NCBI GenBank assembly: GCA_043811005.1
Contig: JBDRNO010000040.1
Span: 1 to 22,622, forward strand
From: JBDRNO01 sp043811005
GTDB lineage: Bacteria; Bacteroidota; Bacteroidia; NORP154
Length of the DNA stretch: 22,622 nt
Direction of reading: 5' to 3'
Under the pieces are notes generated by a model that saw only the letters and a list, made by a program, of their open reading frames with translations, was not told the origin of the DNA and ran no database searches. Shown piece after piece: positions 1 to 8,922 of this stretch. The position numbers and the translations under genes are program-made. Each line of letters starts with the position of its first letter. Within the stretch, counting starts at the first letter, position 1.

Positions 1-140
1 AAAGAGGAGCCGGTAGTAGTTGAAGAGCCTGTTGTTGAGGAAGAAGTGATCAAAGAGGAGCCGGTAGTAGTTGAAGAGCCTGTTGTTGAGGAAGAAGTGA
101 TCAAAGAGGAGCCGGTAGTAGTTGAAGAGCCTGTTGTTGA
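1..140 (+). repeat. 51-bp tandem repeat encoding an acidic linker
   Basis: A 51-bp unit occurs at 1-51 and 52-102, with a partial third copy at 103-140, all identical over the compared bases. It encodes 17 residues (KEEPVVVEEPVVEEEVI). Because the window starts at a unit boundary, more copies may lie upstream. The identical DNA points to recent expansion, or to slippage-driven length variation of the linker before the OmpA domain. Confidence 0.93.
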
Positions 141-1236
141 AAAAGTTGAAAAGAAAGAGTTCGAAAATCTATTATTTGATTTCGATAAATCAACTCTTCG
201 CTCAAAAAGCAATAAAGAGCTTGAACAAATTTATAAATACTTACGTGAAAACAAAAGTGTGGAAATGGAAATTGGAGGACATGCCGATTGGATCGGAACC
301 GATAAATACAATATGGTTCTTTCTGAAAGAAGGTCAAGAGCGGCAGCAAATTACATAGTCAATAAAGGAATCCCGGAAAATCAGCTCAATCTTTATGCTT
401 TTGGGGAATCACAACCTGTTGCACCTAATTCAAAAGCAGATGGTACTGATGATCCAAAAGGGAGACAATTGAACAGAAGAGTGGAATTTTCAACAACAGG
501 CGATATATCTAAAAGCAAAAAAGGTGTCGCTATCAGGATATCAAAAAAAGCAATTACAATAGAAGAAGAAACGGTTTCCAGCGGGATCATTTACAAAGTG
601 CAGGTTGCTGCCTATCGCCATCCTGAAAATTACAAAAACGATCACCTTGCAGACCTGGGTAAACTTGATGCTCTTTCGGTCGACAATATTACAAGATTTA
701 CTATCGGACAATTTAATTCACTTAAAGAAGCAAGACAATTTAAAAAAACTATTATTGAAAAAGGCACGAAAGATGCATTTATTACCGCTGAAGTTGATGG
801 AGAGAGAAAATACCTGTGCGAATTAAACGGTAAGTATAAACCGAAAAAACATGCTTCAGCGGATAATCCTAAAAAAACACCTTCCTCCAATAAAGAGGTC
901 TCCGCATCAGCAATAGCTGCTTACAAAAAAATACTCAAACAATATGGCAACCAATCTATTGATGGGCTTGTTTTTAAAGTGCAGGTAGCTGCTTACCAGT
1001 ACGCTGAGAATTACAAAAGCGAACATTTAGCTGATATGGGTAAAATTGAAACAAAAAAGCTAACTGATGAAATCACGAGATTTACCATAGGGATTTTTAA
1101 AACTTTGAATGAAGCTGAAGGTTACAAACAAAAAATTTTAGAAAAAGGCGTTTATGATGCTTTTGTCTCAGCAGATTACAATGGTAAGAGAATACTTGTA
1201 AAAGAATTGATCGCCAATAATTTTTATGTTCTGTAA
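1..1236 (+). CDS. OmpA-family envelope protein with two SPOR-like modules (5' truncated)
   Basis: The frame is open to base 1, so the true start lies outside the window; the GTG at 46 is only an internal codon. Visible order: an acidic Glu/Pro/Val tandem-repeat linker (bases 1-140), an OmpA C-terminal domain (about 163-507) with the FDFDKSTL strand, the GHAD...G motif and NMVLSERRSRAAANYI helix, then two homologous modules of about 80 residues (586-830 and 967-1230). Each of these begins YKVQVAAY or FKVQVAAY and contains ITRFTIG, a SPOR-like pattern. OmpA C-terminal domains bind peptidoglycan through conserved Asp and Arg residues, both apparently present. SPOR domains bind denuded glycan strands, so the protein probably tethers the outer membrane to the wall. 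The three downstream paralogues suggest the missing N-terminus carries TPR and PD40 domains, as in the T9SS protein PorE. That part is inference. Confidence 0.88.
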   Translation, partial: KEEPVVVEEPVVEEEVIKEEPVVVEEPVVEEEVIKEEPVVVEEPVVEKVEKKEFENLLFDFDKSTLRSKSNKELEQIYKYLRENKSVEMEIGGHADWIGTDKYNMVLSERRSRAAANYIVNKGIPENQLNLYAFGESQPVAPNSKADGTDDPKGRQLNRRVEFSTTGDISKSKKGVAIRISKKAITIEEETVSSGIIYKVQVAAYRHPENYKNDHLADLGKLDALSVDNITRFTIGQFNSLKEARQFKKTIIEKGTKDAFITAEVDGERKYLCELNGKYKPKKHASADNPKKTPSSNKEVSASAIAAYKKILKQYGNQSIDGLVFKVQVAAYQYAENYKSEHLADMGKIETKKLTDEITRFTIGIFKTLNEAEGYKQKILEKGVYDAFVSADYNGKRILVKELIANNFYVL

Positions 1237-1309
1237 TTTAATTGGTATCGGAATTTCAATATCTTTACCCTTTATTCATAGGCAAATACCTTCAAAATAA
1301 TCAAATCGA

Positions 1310-3751
1310 GTGAGAAGAAAAACTACAATATTAAGAGTGCCGATCAGTGCCAGCCAAAGGCTGGTCAGCCTCTGGCTGATAATCTTATTAAATCTGTGTA
1401 ATCTGTGTTTCTCCCAGGACACAAAAACAAAGGGATTTGAACAGACATTTGTTTTAACCAAAGGTGAAGACAGCCTATTGTTGGAAGCCGACATATATTT
1501 TGAGAATAAAAATTACTTAGGCGCCCTTCCCTATTATGTAAAGTTATATCAACTATATCCAGGAGTACCGGAATATATCCTCTCAGCAGGTATCTGTTAT
1601 CTGTACAAAACTGACGAAAAAGACAAATCCGTTGAATTACTTGAAAAAATCCTGGAAATAGATCCAAAAACCGAGGACTTGAACTTTTACCTCGGAAGAG
1701 CGTATCATTTAAACTATCGCTTCGATGATGCAATACAATATTTAAATAAGGCATTAACAAAGAAAAAAATATCAGATGAGAGAAAAAAATTCACAGAACG
1801 ATTAATAGAAAACTGCAAACATGGGGTAAAATTAGTTGAAAAACCATTGGATATTCAAATTGAAAACATCGGACGTCCGGTCAACACAAAAGGATCTGAA
1901 TATGCTCCTGTGATCTCTTGTGATGAATCAGTTCTCATATTTACTTATGTAGGTAAAAAAAGCATAGGGGGATTGCAGGATGAATATGGCAAGCCAGATA
2001 CAAAAGGCAAGTATTGTGAGGATATCCTTATCTCTTACAAGTTTGGAGACAGTTGGCTGGAACCTGAAAGCATGGGCAAAAACATAAATTCTCCCGGGCA
2101 TGATGCATGTATAGCCCTGTCAGCAGACGGACAAAAATTATTTGTATATAAAGACACGGAAAAAGGGTCGGGTGATATTTTCATCAGCGAGTTAGACGGC
2201 AATATCTGGATAACGCCACTAAGATTAAATATCAATATTAATTCAACCGAATGGGAAGGCAGCGCCAGTTTATCCGCTGACGAAAAAACGCTGTATTTCT
2301 CAAGCGAAAGATCCGGAGGATATGGTGGAAGGGACCTTTATAAATCCACAAAAAGAGATGATGGTATATGGGATATTGCTGTGAACCTGGGACCTAAGAT
2401 CAACTCTCCCTACAACGAAGATGCACCGTTTATTCATCCCGATGGGAAAACCTTATATTTCAGCTCAGAGGGACATAACAGTATGGGCGGGTATGATATT
2501 TTTATCACCGAACTTACATCCAAAGGTGGAACCGGTTCTGACGGACAAGTTAATGACATCTGGTCAATTCCTGTGAACATAGGATATCCTATTAATACAA
2601 CAGATGAAGATAAGTATTACGTTGTTTCTGCAAATGGGGAAAGAGGATATTACTCTTCAGGGCAATCCGGGGGTTATGGACAACAGGATATCTATATAGT
2701 TTACCTTGGTGAATCTGCCAAAGAACATGCTTTGATCCTGGTCAAAGGAGAAATCACTGCTAATGATGATCCCGCTGAAGCTAAAATAGATGTAACGTAT
2801 GCCGCCACCGGTAAGTCATCGGAAATTAAGGGCGAATCACAGGGAATATATAAATCTAATGCTGTTACTGGAAACTATCTCATAAACCTTCCTTCAGGAA
2901 ATAATTATAATATAACTTATGATGTGGAGGGCTTTCCTAAACACATCGAAAATGTTGATGCTACTGAGATAGACACATTCAAAACAATAGTAATTGATGT
3001 GAGATTGTATTCCGATGGTTATGTACCTCAATTAAATATTGACGGTAATGTACTGTATAGTGAATTTCCTTTACGACCGATAGCCGATTTAACAATATTT
3101 ATACGTGCCAACAAAGATGGGTCAGTAACACATAAAGCGATCACTGATAAAAGAGGGTATTTTAGATTTATTAACTTACCTTCAGAACAAAGCTTTTTTC
3201 TATCCCTCGATGAACATGACCCCGATCTGATCGCTTATTCAAACCCTATTATTACCGGACACGTCATGTCTGACGGAAAGCCAAAACAAGGAGTGGGAAT
3301 AAATGAAGTAAAGACAAAAGAAAACGGGTCTTTTCGGCTTGAAATTGAAGCTGATAAATTTTTACACACAACACTCCCAACTGATAAGGCATCATTAGAT
3401 ACTATTGATTTTTCAGATCCTGAAATATTCCTGGAAGTATTAGACAGATATGGCGACAGGTCGGCAGAAGACCTTGTCTTTAAAATTCAGATAGGCGCTT
3501 ATTTTAAACCTGAAAATTTTGATTACAGTAATGTAACCGATCTTGGGAAAGCAGACATCCAACTCCTTGAAGATGGGATAACAAGATTTACTATGGGAGA
3601 ATTCAAAACGTTAAAAGAAGCTGAAAAGTTCAGACAAAAAACCATTCGAAGAGGTATTTTGGATTCATTTATCCTTATTTTTTATAAAGGAGAAAGGAAA
3701 CTCTTTGCAGAAGTAATTTCCAGTGATTTCTATGCATCCTCTTCTAAATAG
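1310..3751 (+). CDS. PorE-like TPR/PD40 envelope protein with C-terminal SPOR-like module
   Basis: 813 residues from a GTG start; a second in-frame GTG at 1337 is possible. Order: signal peptide (hydrophobic core about 19-33, ending CFSQ), TPR-like helices (about 55-175), PD40/WD40-like propeller blades (about 195-465, with LSADEKTLYFSSERSGGYGG and IHPDGKTLYFSSEG), one or two carboxypeptidase-regulatory-like beta domains (about 475-700), and a SPOR-like module (about 728-813, FKIQIGAY...ITRFTMG). TPR + propeller + regulatory domain is the layout of the T9SS component PorE, but PorE ends in OmpA and this protein does not. Likely periplasmic or attached to the outer membrane, binding partners through TPR/propeller and glycan through SPOR. 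It follows the OmpA-family gene by 73 bp and may share its transcript. Unlike its paralogues, its signal peptide is encoded by repeat DNA (1350-1410). Exact partner unknown. Confidence 0.88.
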   Translation: MRRKTTILRVPISASQRLVSLWLIILLNLCNLCFSQDTKTKGFEQTFVLTKGEDSLLLEADIYFENKNYLGALPYYVKLYQLYPGVPEYILSAGICYLYKTDEKDKSVELLEKILEIDPKTEDLNFYLGRAYHLNYRFDDAIQYLNKALTKKKISDERKKFTERLIENCKHGVKLVEKPLDIQIENIGRPVNTKGSEYAPVISCDESVLIFTYVGKKSIGGLQDEYGKPDTKGKYCEDILISYKFGDSWLEPESMGKNINSPGHDACIALSADGQKLFVYKDTEKGSGDIFISELDGNIWITPLRLNININSTEWEGSASLSADEKTLYFSSERSGGYGGRDLYKSTKRDDGIWDIAVNLGPKINSPYNEDAPFIHPDGKTLYFSSEGHNSMGGYDIFITELTSKGGTGSDGQVNDIWSIPVNIGYPINTTDEDKYYVVSANGERGYYSSGQSGGYGQQDIYIVYLGESAKEHALILVKGEITANDDPAEAKIDVTYAATGKSSEIKGESQGIYKSNAVTGNYLINLPSGNNYNITYDVEGFPKHIENVDATEIDTFKTIVIDVRLYSDGYVPQLNIDGNVLYSEFPLRPIADLTIFIRANKDGSVTHKAITDKRGYFRFINLPSEQSFFLSLDEHDPDLIAYSNPIITGHVMSDGKPKQGVGINEVKTKENGSFRLEIEADKFLHTTLPTDKASLDTIDFSDPEIFLEVLDRYGDRSAEDLVFKIQIGAYFKPENFDYSNVTDLGKADIQLLEDGITRFTMGEFKTLKEAEKFRQKTIRRGILDSFILIFYKGERKLFAEVISSDFYASSSK
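1350..1379 (+). repeat. Pair of abutting 15-bp hairpins inside a signal-peptide coding region
   Basis: 1350-1364 reads CCAGCC-AAA-GGCTGG and 1365-1379 reads TCAGCC-TCT-GGCTGA, each a perfect 6-bp stem with a 3-nt loop, directly adjoining. They encode the end of the n-region and the start of the hydrophobic core (about residues 14-23). Looks like a small palindromic repeat captured in coding sequence. Confidence 0.85.
1390..1410 (+). repeat. 9-bp iteron (AATCTGTGT) encoding the signal-peptide core
   Basis: Two direct copies of AATCTGTGT at 1391-1399 and 1400-1408, read in frame as Asn-Leu-Cys twice. Related iterations occur on the minus strand at 18256-18292, also inside a signal-peptide coding region of an unrelated gene. 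Confidence 0.8.
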
Positions 3752-4067
3752 ACCTCTAAAAAACTTTGCTTCTTTAATTTACAGTATCGGAATTTCAATA
3801 TTTTTAATTCATTATCAACAAATTAAAACTGAATACACAAAATGTAAATAGTTGCTTCGAAATACGAAAATATACGAAACTACGAATTACGAAAGTTGAA
3901 CTAATATATCAAACCATGTCTCTAACTCCAATAACTGCTTTTTTTCGTATTTTCGTACACATTTCGTATTTCGCAGAGAATAAAACGACTACTTTTTAAT
4001 AAATTTGCGAAGTTATGTTCTTTATATTTCGAGTTCGTTCAAATAACAATCTGTAAGAACAAATTCT
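3752..4067. repeat. 316-bp intergenic region with imperfect ACGAAA inverted repeat
   Basis: No gene seen. Left arm 3857-3895 carries five spaced copies of an ACGAA-type word. Right arm 3938-3976 carries four copies of the complement (TTCGTA type), giving an imperfect inverted repeat of about 39 bp around a 42-bp spacer. Only a weak match to a promoter (TTTG at 4004, TATATTTC at 4023, spacing 15) lies before the next gene. A 17-bp word TATCGGAATTTCAATAT at 3785-3801 repeats the one at 1246-1262, after the preceding paralogue. Confidence 0.7.
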
Positions 4068-6554
4068 ATGAATATTAAACTTCTATTACTAAAATCAATC
4101 TGTTTTATTGCGATTTTGCTTCTTTCAGGCATCTGTTTGGGTTTCCCCCAGGTTGAAAATCAAACTACCCGGTCTGCAGAGGATACTACCGGGATTATAT
4201 TAAGTAAAAAGGAGTTCTATAAAGAAGCAAACAACCATTTAAAGAAAAAAAATTATTTAGCTGCCCTACCTTTCTATTTAACGTTGATCCGACAATATCC
4301 CGGGATAATAGAATATAAATATAAAGCGGGTATATGCTACCTTTATAAAAGCGATGAAAAGCAAAAATCCATTGAATATCTCGAACATGTACTGGAAAAA
4401 GAGCCGAAAACCAAAGACCTGTATTTTTACCTCGGAAGTGCATATCATGTTAATTACCAGTTTGATAAAGCAATTGAATATTTTAATAAAACTTTAAACA
4501 ATAAAAAGTTATCAAACGATAGAAAAAAATTTACTGAAAGATTGATAAATAACTGTGAGAGCGGAAAAAATTTGATTAAGAATCCATTGGATGTTTATAT
4601 AGAAAATATCGGGCCTCCGATCAACACAGAGGGTTCGGAATATGTCCCTGTGATCTCAGCAGATGAATCTGTGTTGATCTATACCTATAAGGGCGAAAAA
4701 AGCACGGGTGGTTTACGGGATAAATATGGAAGAGCCAACCCCAAGGGCTGGTATTACGAGGATATTTATGTATCTTACAAATTAAGCGACAGTTGGTTAG
4801 AACCGGAAAAAAACGAATTATTCTACGCTACTATCTTTGACAACCGCATTGGGGAAAACATTAATACTACCGGGCATGATGCAAGCATTGCAATATCCGC
4901 TGACGGGCAAAAGCTATTTATATATAAAGATACTGATCTGGGTTTGGGAGATATTTATATTAGCGAATTGGATGGTAATATCTGGACTTATCCTTTAAAA
5001 CTCAACGTCAATATCAACTCAAAATACTGGGAAGGAAGTGTAAGCTTATCTGCTGATGAGAATATCATTTATTTTTCGAGTGAAAAGCCGGGAGGTTATG
5101 GCGGCAAAGATATATATATATCATATAAAAGAGATGACGGCATCTGGGGTCAAGCTGTAAATATTGGTTCTGTCATTAATACTCCATACGATGATGACGC
5201 TCCCTTTATCCATCCTGACGGAAAGACATTATACTTCAGCTCAAAGGGACATAACAGCATGGGGGGGGTCGATATCTTTTATTCCGTATTTGTTGACGAT
5301 AGCACATGGTCAATACCCCAAAATATAGGATATCCCATTAATACTACTTCGGACGATATTTATTATGTCGTATCTGCAAATGGTAAAAGAGGTTACTATT
5401 CCTCAGGAAGATTGGGCGGTTATGGGCAACAGGATATTTACATAGTACATCTTGGAAAATCTGCCAAACAACATGCAATGATATTGGTTAAGGGAAAAGT
5501 CACTGCTAATGATGAATTTGTGGAAGCTATAATAAAAGTAACAGACACAAATAATGATGAATCCCCAGATTTACCCGGTGGAATTCACGAAGGGAACATT
5601 CCACTGGAAGAATACACACCAGATCAAGTTATTCAGACATGCAAATCTAATCATGCCACGGGGAATTACATCATTGGTCTTCCTAACGGGAAAAATTATA
5701 ATTTAACTTTCAATGTCGAGGGATTTAATCCTTATGTTGAAAATATTAACGTTGCCGGGATCGACACTTTCATGGAAATGGTGATAGATGTTAGATTATA
5801 TTCTGATGACTATATACCTCAGTTAAATATAGAAGGTAATGTTTTGTATAGTGAGAAGCCAGCCATGTCGGTAAATGATGTTACAATTTTTATTGCAAAT
5901 GATGATCGATCAACATTTAAGAAAACTGTCACTGATAAAAAGGGGTATTTCAAATTTGTCAATTTACCTCCCGAACAAAACTACATCATTACTCTTGATG
6001 AAGATGATCCCGACCTGATAGTTGATGCAAACACGGTCATCATAGGGCGCATATTACATGCCGGGAAACCAAAAGAGGGAGTGCCCATAAATAAAATAAT
6101 GACAAAAGAAGACGGAGGTTTCCGGCTTGAAAGCAGTGATGCTTCACGACAAAGCAGTGACATCAAGGAATTGGAATATACCAGTCTTCCAAATGATATC
6201 GCAGGATTAGATACCTTGTATCTCTCTTCCCCGGAAATGTATAAAGAAGTGCTGAAAAGATATGGTGACAGAACAGCCGATGAACTTGTCTTTAAAATTC
6301 AGATCGCTGCTTATTATTCACCTAAAAACTTCGATTTCAGCAGCTTGACCGGCCTCGGAGAAGTGGAAACTCAACTCCTCGATGACGGGATCACGAGGTT
6401 CACAATGGGAAAATTCAAAACCATGAACAAAGCCGAGGAATTTAAGCACAAAATAATACAAAGAGACATTGTTGATGCATTTACCCTAATATTTTACAAT
6501 GGGGAAAGAAAATATTTATCAGATGTAATTGCCAATGACTTTTATGCAGACTAA
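4068..6554 (+). CDS. PorE-like TPR/PD40 envelope protein with C-terminal SPOR-like module
   Basis: 828 residues from ATG with a conventional signal peptide (LLLLKSICFIAILLLSGICL). Architecture matches the preceding gene: TPR-like helices (about 48-165), PD40 propeller (about 190-475, e.g. IHPDGKTLYFSSKGHNSMGG), regulatory-like beta domains (about 480-715) and a SPOR-like module at the end (FKIQIAAY...ITRFTMGKFKTMNKAEEF). The two proteins are clear paralogues along their whole length, consistent with tandem duplication. Compared with both neighbours it has about 12 extra residues (near KNELFYATIFDNRI) just before a propeller blade. No OmpA domain. Probable role is an outer-membrane-associated scaffold binding septal or denuded glycan; link to T9SS is by resemblance to PorE only. 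Confidence 0.88.
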   Translation: MNIKLLLLKSICFIAILLLSGICLGFPQVENQTTRSAEDTTGIILSKKEFYKEANNHLKKKNYLAALPFYLTLIRQYPGIIEYKYKAGICYLYKSDEKQKSIEYLEHVLEKEPKTKDLYFYLGSAYHVNYQFDKAIEYFNKTLNNKKLSNDRKKFTERLINNCESGKNLIKNPLDVYIENIGPPINTEGSEYVPVISADESVLIYTYKGEKSTGGLRDKYGRANPKGWYYEDIYVSYKLSDSWLEPEKNELFYATIFDNRIGENINTTGHDASIAISADGQKLFIYKDTDLGLGDIYISELDGNIWTYPLKLNVNINSKYWEGSVSLSADENIIYFSSEKPGGYGGKDIYISYKRDDGIWGQAVNIGSVINTPYDDDAPFIHPDGKTLYFSSKGHNSMGGVDIFYSVFVDDSTWSIPQNIGYPINTTSDDIYYVVSANGKRGYYSSGRLGGYGQQDIYIVHLGKSAKQHAMILVKGKVTANDEFVEAIIKVTDTNNDESPDLPGGIHEGNIPLEEYTPDQVIQTCKSNHATGNYIIGLPNGKNYNLTFNVEGFNPYVENINVAGIDTFMEMVIDVRLYSDDYIPQLNIEGNVLYSEKPAMSVNDVTIFIANDDRSTFKKTVTDKKGYFKFVNLPPEQNYIITLDEDDPDLIVDANTVIIGRILHAGKPKEGVPINKIMTKEDGGFRLESSDASRQSSDIKELEYTSLPNDIAGLDTLYLSSPEMYKEVLKRYGDRTADELVFKIQIAAYYSPKNFDFSSLTGLGEVETQLLDDGITRFTMGKFKTMNKAEEFKHKIIQRDIVDAFTLIFYNGERKYLSDVIANDFYAD

Positions 6555-6628
6555 AATAGATTTGGCAGGAAAGTAAATAATAATTAGTTTTACTGTGTTT
6601 AAGAACATAACTTGGCAAATTGATTAAC

Positions 6629-6642
6629 CCGCCAGCTGGCGG
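6629..6642. repeat. Perfect palindrome CCGCCAGCTGGCGG (intergenic copy)
   Basis: A 14-bp perfect palindrome followed by ATA, GC-rich in an AT-rich spacer. The same core occurs as a 16-bp palindrome at 18733-18748, there inside a coding sequence. No T-tract follows, so it does not look like an intrinsic terminator. Probably a dispersed palindromic element. Confidence 0.85.
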
Positions 6643-6673
6643 ATACCAATAATTACACTAATTTTAACTGAAA

Positions 6674-8833
6674 ATGAAAGAAAAGATCACATGCTTGATT
6701 GCATTTATTATCCTAATGGGGATTAATTTGGGTTTCACCCAGGATAAACCGGTCAAATACTTTAAACAGGATTTGACAACGATCAAAGAGGAAGAAAAAC
6801 TCCAGAGCTTTGCTGATTTTTACTTTGAAATGAAAGATTATTTAAATGCCCTGCCTTTATACGTTAAATTGGATCAGCGTTATCCGGGAAGACTCGAATT
6901 TCTGTACAAAGCCGGTATTTGTTACTTGCATAAGCCAGTTGAGAGAGAAAAATCCATTAAATATCTTGAAAAGGTAATGAAAATGGAACCAAAAACCAAA
7001 GATTTGCCTTTTTATCTCGGAAGGGCAAATCATATTAACTATCACTTTGACAAAGCTATTGACTATTATGATTTTGCTTTAAATAATGAAAATTTGGCTG
7101 CCCCTGATAAAATTTTAATAAAGCGGCTAATTGAAAACTGCAAGAACGGAAAAAATTTAATTAAAAATCAACTGGATGTCAGGATTGAAAACATTGGTCA
7201 TCCGGTTAACACAGAGGATTGTGAATACTTCCCGGTCATCCCATCTGATGAATCTTTCATGATCTTTACATATTCAGGTAAAAAAAGCACAGGGGGATTA
7301 CAGGAAGAATTTGGTCAAAGCATGTATTTTGAAGATATCCTAATATCCCGGAAATCAGGAAATAACTGGTTGGAACCCGTAAGTATTGGAGAAAACATAA
7401 ATACACCCGGGAGTGAATCCTGTATTTCACTTTCTGCTGACGGGAAAAAACTTTTTATATATAAATTCACCGAAGACGCATCTGGAGAAATTTTTCTTAG
7501 CAAATTAGAGAATAATATATGGTCATCACCAGAGAGACTGAAGGGTGATGTTAATTCTTTATATTGGGAAGGTGGTGCAAGCATATCTGCTGATGGAAAA
7601 ACATTGTATTTTACCAGTGAAAGACCCGGTGGTTATGGTGGTGCCGATATCTATAATTCCACAATTACAAGTGACGGTAGTTGGGGAAAGGCGGTAAATT
7701 TAGGGCCTGTCATAAATACCCAATATAACGATGAATCCCCTTTTATTCATTCTGACGGCAAAACACTGTATTTCAGCTCAGAAGGGCACAGCAGTATGGG
7801 TAAATATGATATTTTTTACACAACACTTCAGGACGATGGCACATGGACAATACCTGAAAACATTGGCTATCCCATTAATTCAACTGATAACGACAGGCAT
7901 TACATTGTTTCAACTGATGGGAAAAGAGGATACTATTTCTCGGAAAAAACAGACGGTTACGGACAACCGGATATCTATATAGTATATCTTGATCAACCCG
8001 CAAAGAAAAAGGAAGAGATAAAGAAAGAAAAAGAGAAAGAAAAATTAGCAGTTAAAGATGCCCATATTGCAAAAACAGAAATCCAAAAGGAAAAACCTGC
8101 AGGAGGAGAAAAGTTAACTGAAGATGTTGTTACTCAACTAAATATCACAGGAAAGATCCTATTTGACGAGCAGCCAGGCAAGCCGGCACCCGGCACAAAA
8201 ATTTTCATTACCGACAAAAGCACATCAGTTACTAATCAAACGGTCACTGATAAAAACGGGAATTTCAGTTTTAAGAAACTTCCTGGTAGCCAGAATTATG
8301 ACATAACACTGCTTCTTGATAAAAATTTAACAATCAGTAAACAAGAAATACCCGGAGAGAAGCAAAAAGAAGAGGTGAAACCAACTGCTAAAACAGGAAC
8401 TCCTGATAAGACCAAAACAACCACACCTCCAAAGGAATCATCACGAACTGTTGGAAAAGGAATAAAGACAAAACCTGTAATAATTAAGGAAAATCCCGCA
8501 GATGCAGGTAGTATAACGCTGGATCAGGCGATTATTTGCCGCTCTGTCGAAAACCTCACTCCGGTAAATGAAGGGACTGACTTCCCGAGCAATACCGGGC
8601 GCCTTTATCTCTTTACTAACGTTACGCTTGACGCAGGTGTGAGTTCATCTGTATATCATGCCTGGTATTACGGCAACCAGGAGATGGGAAAAGTAAAGCT
8701 TGAGGTAGCAGGACCCCATTGGAGAACCTACAGTTATAAAACAATTAATCCTTCCTCAACAGGAGATTGGCGTGTTGACGTAACCACGGATGACAACAAG
8801 GTCATAAAGAGTGTTTCTTTCCAAATCAAATAG
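6674..8833 (+). CDS. PorE-like TPR/PD40 envelope protein with C-terminal DUF2914
   Basis: 719 residues from ATG with a signal peptide (ITCLIAFIILMGINLGFTQ). The N-terminal two thirds match the two preceding paralogues: TPR-like helices (about 40-160) and PD40 propeller (about 180-455, ISADGKTLYFTSERPGGYGG). A Lys/Glu-rich linker (about 457-500) follows, then one regulatory-like beta domain (about 500-560), a second low-complexity linker, and a C-terminal domain of about 105 residues. The last resembles DUF2914: AIICRSVENLTPVNEG, LYLFTNV, VYHAWYYGNQEMGKVKLEV, HWRTYSYKTI and GDWRVDV are its typical landmarks. The SPOR-like module of the paralogues is absent, so the C-terminus has been exchanged. 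DUF2914 has no firm function that I know of. Envelope scaffold role is inferred from the other domains. Confidence 0.87.
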   Translation: MKEKITCLIAFIILMGINLGFTQDKPVKYFKQDLTTIKEEEKLQSFADFYFEMKDYLNALPLYVKLDQRYPGRLEFLYKAGICYLHKPVEREKSIKYLEKVMKMEPKTKDLPFYLGRANHINYHFDKAIDYYDFALNNENLAAPDKILIKRLIENCKNGKNLIKNQLDVRIENIGHPVNTEDCEYFPVIPSDESFMIFTYSGKKSTGGLQEEFGQSMYFEDILISRKSGNNWLEPVSIGENINTPGSESCISLSADGKKLFIYKFTEDASGEIFLSKLENNIWSSPERLKGDVNSLYWEGGASISADGKTLYFTSERPGGYGGADIYNSTITSDGSWGKAVNLGPVINTQYNDESPFIHSDGKTLYFSSEGHSSMGKYDIFYTTLQDDGTWTIPENIGYPINSTDNDRHYIVSTDGKRGYYFSEKTDGYGQPDIYIVYLDQPAKKKEEIKKEKEKEKLAVKDAHIAKTEIQKEKPAGGEKLTEDVVTQLNITGKILFDEQPGKPAPGTKIFITDKSTSVTNQTVTDKNGNFSFKKLPGSQNYDITLLLDKNLTISKQEIPGEKQKEEVKPTAKTGTPDKTKTTTPPKESSRTVGKGIKTKPVIIKENPADAGSITLDQAIICRSVENLTPVNEGTDFPSNTGRLYLFTNVTLDAGVSSSVYHAWYYGNQEMGKVKLEVAGPHWRTYSYKTINPSSTGDWRVDVTTDDNKVIKSVSFQIK

Positions 8834-8922
8834 CGATGGGAGATGGACGTTGGATCCCACCTTCGCTTCTGTGGGTAATATTACGGATTGTTGATGACTT
8901 TACAGGTATTTTCCTGATTTAT

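Noticed and set aside
1365..1760. Minus-strand open frame of 131 codons
   Set aside because: Lies entirely opposite the TPR-coding part of a well-supported gene, with no family motif.
6629..6642. Palindrome as an intrinsic terminator
   Set aside because: No loop in the perfect palindrome and no T-run on either strand.
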